Assembly (NCBI GenBank): GCA_028871195.1
Contig: JAGWNT010000137.1
Location: forward strand, 1-6,360
Length of the DNA stretch: 6,360 nt
DNA from: REEB85 sp018971455
GTDB lineage: Bacteria; Pseudomonadota; Alphaproteobacteria; Acetobacterales; Acetobacteraceae
Direction of reading: 5' to 3'
Under the pieces are notes generated by a model. That model was not told where the DNA came from and ran no database searches. It saw only the letters and a program-made list of their open reading frames with translations. This document shows positions 6,273 through 6,360 of the stretch, one piece after another (within the stretch, counting starts at the first letter, position 1; each line of letters opens with the position of its first letter). The translations under genes were made by a program, and so were the position numbers.

Positions 6273-6287
6273 GTTGCGAGACGCAAC
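6273..6287 (+). repeat. Hairpin upstream of the transposase ribosome binding site
   Basis: GTTGCG (6273-6278) pairs with CGCAAC (6282-6287) around AGA. It lies eight bases before the AAGGA at 6296-6300. Some IS elements use leader hairpins to limit transposase translation, including after readthrough from a host gene; that use here is inference. Confidence 0.4.
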
Positions 6288-6307
6288 ACTGACCCAAGGA
6301 CCCCACG

Positions 6308-6360
6308 ATGACCGAGCAAGGGACTGCCCTGCGTGAGCTTTTGGCGAAAGGCACGGATGC
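6308..6360 (+). CDS. Transposase N-terminus, probable IS256 / Mutator family, partial
   Basis: The ATG at 6308 has AAGGA at 6296-6300 with seven bases between. The window ends after MTEQGTALRELLAKGTDA. This short, polar helical start with 'ALxxLLxKxxDAD' matches my memory of the first residues of IS256-family transposases from alphaproteobacteria and actinobacteria, where 'LLREMIGFAAERLMELEV' usually follows. The catalytic DDE residues lie outside the window. The leader of about 90 bases without an ORF and the abrupt end of the phage gene just before it agree with an IS. Only 17 full codons are visible, so the family call stays provisional; an unrelated phage gene is the main alternative. Confidence 0.5.
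   Translation, partial: MTEQGTALRELLAKGTD

Larger units (their letters stand above)
6211..6360 (+). mobile_element. Left end of a probable IS256-family insertion sequence, partial
   Basis: The chaperone-like reading loses its character after the AAG codon ending at 6211. About 97 bases of non-coding sequence then lead to a transposase-like start at 6308. The stretch contains GTGTAGG (6232-6238), similar to the terminal repeats of several IS256-family elements as I remember them, and three palindromic sites: CACGTCC-CT-GGACGTG (6216-6231), CACCGCGGTG (6246-6255) and GTTGCG-AGA-CGCAAC (6273-6287). The exact boundary is a guess within a few bases of 6211, because the right end and any target duplication are outside the window. 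Confidence 0.5.

Noticed and set aside
1..6360. Tailocin or other phage-derived contractile injection system
   Set aside because: Scaffold-like and capsid genes are present and intact in the same module, so this is a head-bearing phage locus and not a headless particle cluster.

Overview
The window is part of the structural (virion morphogenesis) module of a tailed phage with a contractile tail, read entirely on the + strand. It most likely belongs to a prophage in a GC-rich alphaproteobacterium. Acetobacteraceae is my best guess, from the style of the proteins and the codon use; no 16S gene or other host marker is present to prove it.

Layout: the C-terminal end of an upstream gene (1-94, perhaps portal) overlaps a small scaffold-like protein (91-477). 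A 214-base spacer with a GC-rich hairpin leads to the major capsid protein (692-2014), which carries a beta-rich insertion. A broken neck-type gene (2045-2421), a second neck-region protein (2421-3089) and a probable tail terminator (3089-3919) follow, joined by one-base TAATG stop/start overlaps. Next come a 46-residue protein (3933-4073), the tail sheath (4077-5648), a tail tube gene with an in-frame TGA (5661-6089) and the start of what looks like a tail assembly chaperone (6089 onward). The chaperone reading is cut off near 6210 by what appears to be the left end of an IS256-family (Mutator type) element, whose transposase starts at 6308 and runs off the window.

How the genes fit together: the scaffold and capsid proteins would build the head, the two neck-region proteins would close it and join it to the tail, and the terminator would cap a tail made of an inner tube inside a contractile sheath. 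The order capsid, neck, terminator, sheath, tube, chaperone is the usual one for contractile-tailed phages, and it supports the weaker individual calls.

The main observation is damage. Within about 4.2 kb there are three independent lesions: a one-base frameshift at a G6 run in a neck gene, an in-frame stop in the middle of the tube gene, and an apparent IS insertion in the chaperone gene. Scaffold, capsid, terminator and sheath are intact. This suggests a prophage in early decay, unless the first two lesions are sequencing errors or recoding events. I found no CRISPR array, tRNA, rRNA or defence system, and no convincing new biological system.
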